A DNA stretch of 64,000 bases, from NCBI GenBank assembly GCA_013397865.1, contig VZTI01005302.1, positions 67,379 to 131,378 of the forward strand, read 5' to 3'. The DNA is from Struthidea cinerea (lineage: Eukaryota; Chordata; Aves; Passeriformes; Corcoracidae). Shown one piece after another: positions 63,743-64,000 of the stretch. Position 1 is the first letter of the stretch. Every line of letters begins with the position of its first letter. Below the pieces are notes generated by a model. The model was given only the letters and a program-made list of their open reading frames with translations. It was not told where the DNA came from and did no database searches. The position numbers were made by a program, and so were the translations under genes.

Positions 63743-64000
63743 ATGAAGGTAAATACCCTCTTTTAATAATGCTGAACTTCGACGGAAGTGGTTTTTAGTC
63801 GAAGATTTGCTGATCACTCACGGCGAATAATAAAGCCTTTGGTTTTTAAACAACTGTGCCTGTATCATCTGGCCTCTCCTTTTGTCACGCCTTGCTCTGG
63901 ATCTTGCAGAGGTGACTGAAATGGCTGGTGTCAGTCATTGCTCCAAAGAACCCTTTGATTGTGTCTGTCCAACGCAGCCACGCATCCCCATGTCACCACA
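63743..64000 (+). mobile_element. LTR-like 3' end at window edge (tentative)
   Basis: AATAAA at 63829-63834 followed by GCCTTTGGTTTTTAAAC resembles R-U5 wording of avian LTRs from memory. Upstream are CpG-containing bases that stand out from the CpG-poor surroundings, and a small hairpin CTTCGAC/GTCGAAG (63777-63783 and 63798-63804). Ends and target duplication could not be defined, and the element may run past the window. Confidence 0.3.

Overview
The window looks like AT-leaning, gene-poor nuclear DNA from a bird. The evidence is a set of CR1 LINE 3' ends, whose terminal wording is typical of avian genomes, together with several short solo LTRs of endogenous retroviruses (ERVs). No mammalian-type SINE or L1 was seen. 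A passerine is the best guess because passerines carry many such LTRs, but this is inference and no species or locus can be named. I found no convincing protein-coding exon, rRNA, tRNA or CRISPR array. The many short open reading frames have the lengths expected by chance in 64 kb, and several of the longest run through repeats. The DNA is best read as intergenic or intronic.

Layout: a solo LTR of 'family A' lies at 92-467 (+), with a second copy at 38322-38686 (-). A different family, 'family B' (about 389 bp), has four copies: 26135-26521 (-), 32447-32835 (-), 56050-56438 (-) and 60724-61112 (+). In most copies of both families the LTR runs from TG to CA and has a 6-bp (or 7-bp) flanking duplication, which suits class II (ERVK-like) elements. 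None has internal retroviral sequence beside it. Three more single-copy LTR candidates were delimited from their ends, poly(A) signals and possible target duplications: 3064-3396 (-), 8853-9231 (-) and 19698-20255 (-). A weaker LTR-like 3' end sits at the right edge, 63743-64000 (+). CR1 pieces lie at 2770-2900 (+), 10900-10962 (+), 44133-44345 (+), 48319-48420 (-) and 57866-58073 (-).

Between the repeats is single-copy noncoding DNA. Several stretches are AT-rich with clustered TAAT-type motifs and resemble conserved noncoding elements (11780-11960, 13940-14130, 14600-14860, 18570-18745, 30300-30720, 39760-39880, 46600-46690, 58430-58640, 61620-62040); conservation cannot be tested from one sequence. 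The 30300-30720 stretch holds a strong 17-18 bp hairpin at 30414-30468. Other local structures are tandem duplications at 1221-1278 and 53827-53886, a 16-bp direct repeat pair at 28041/28229, a TA/TG microsatellite at 41481-41526, a CAAA repeat at 44091-44139, and an 83-N assembly gap at 52029-52111 inside an A run. A proline/serine-rich, C-rich stretch at 51190-51958 just before the gap is unexplained.

No operon or pathway can be described. The story is of repeated retroviral LTR insertion into a region that may otherwise be regulatory. I did not find a new biological system.
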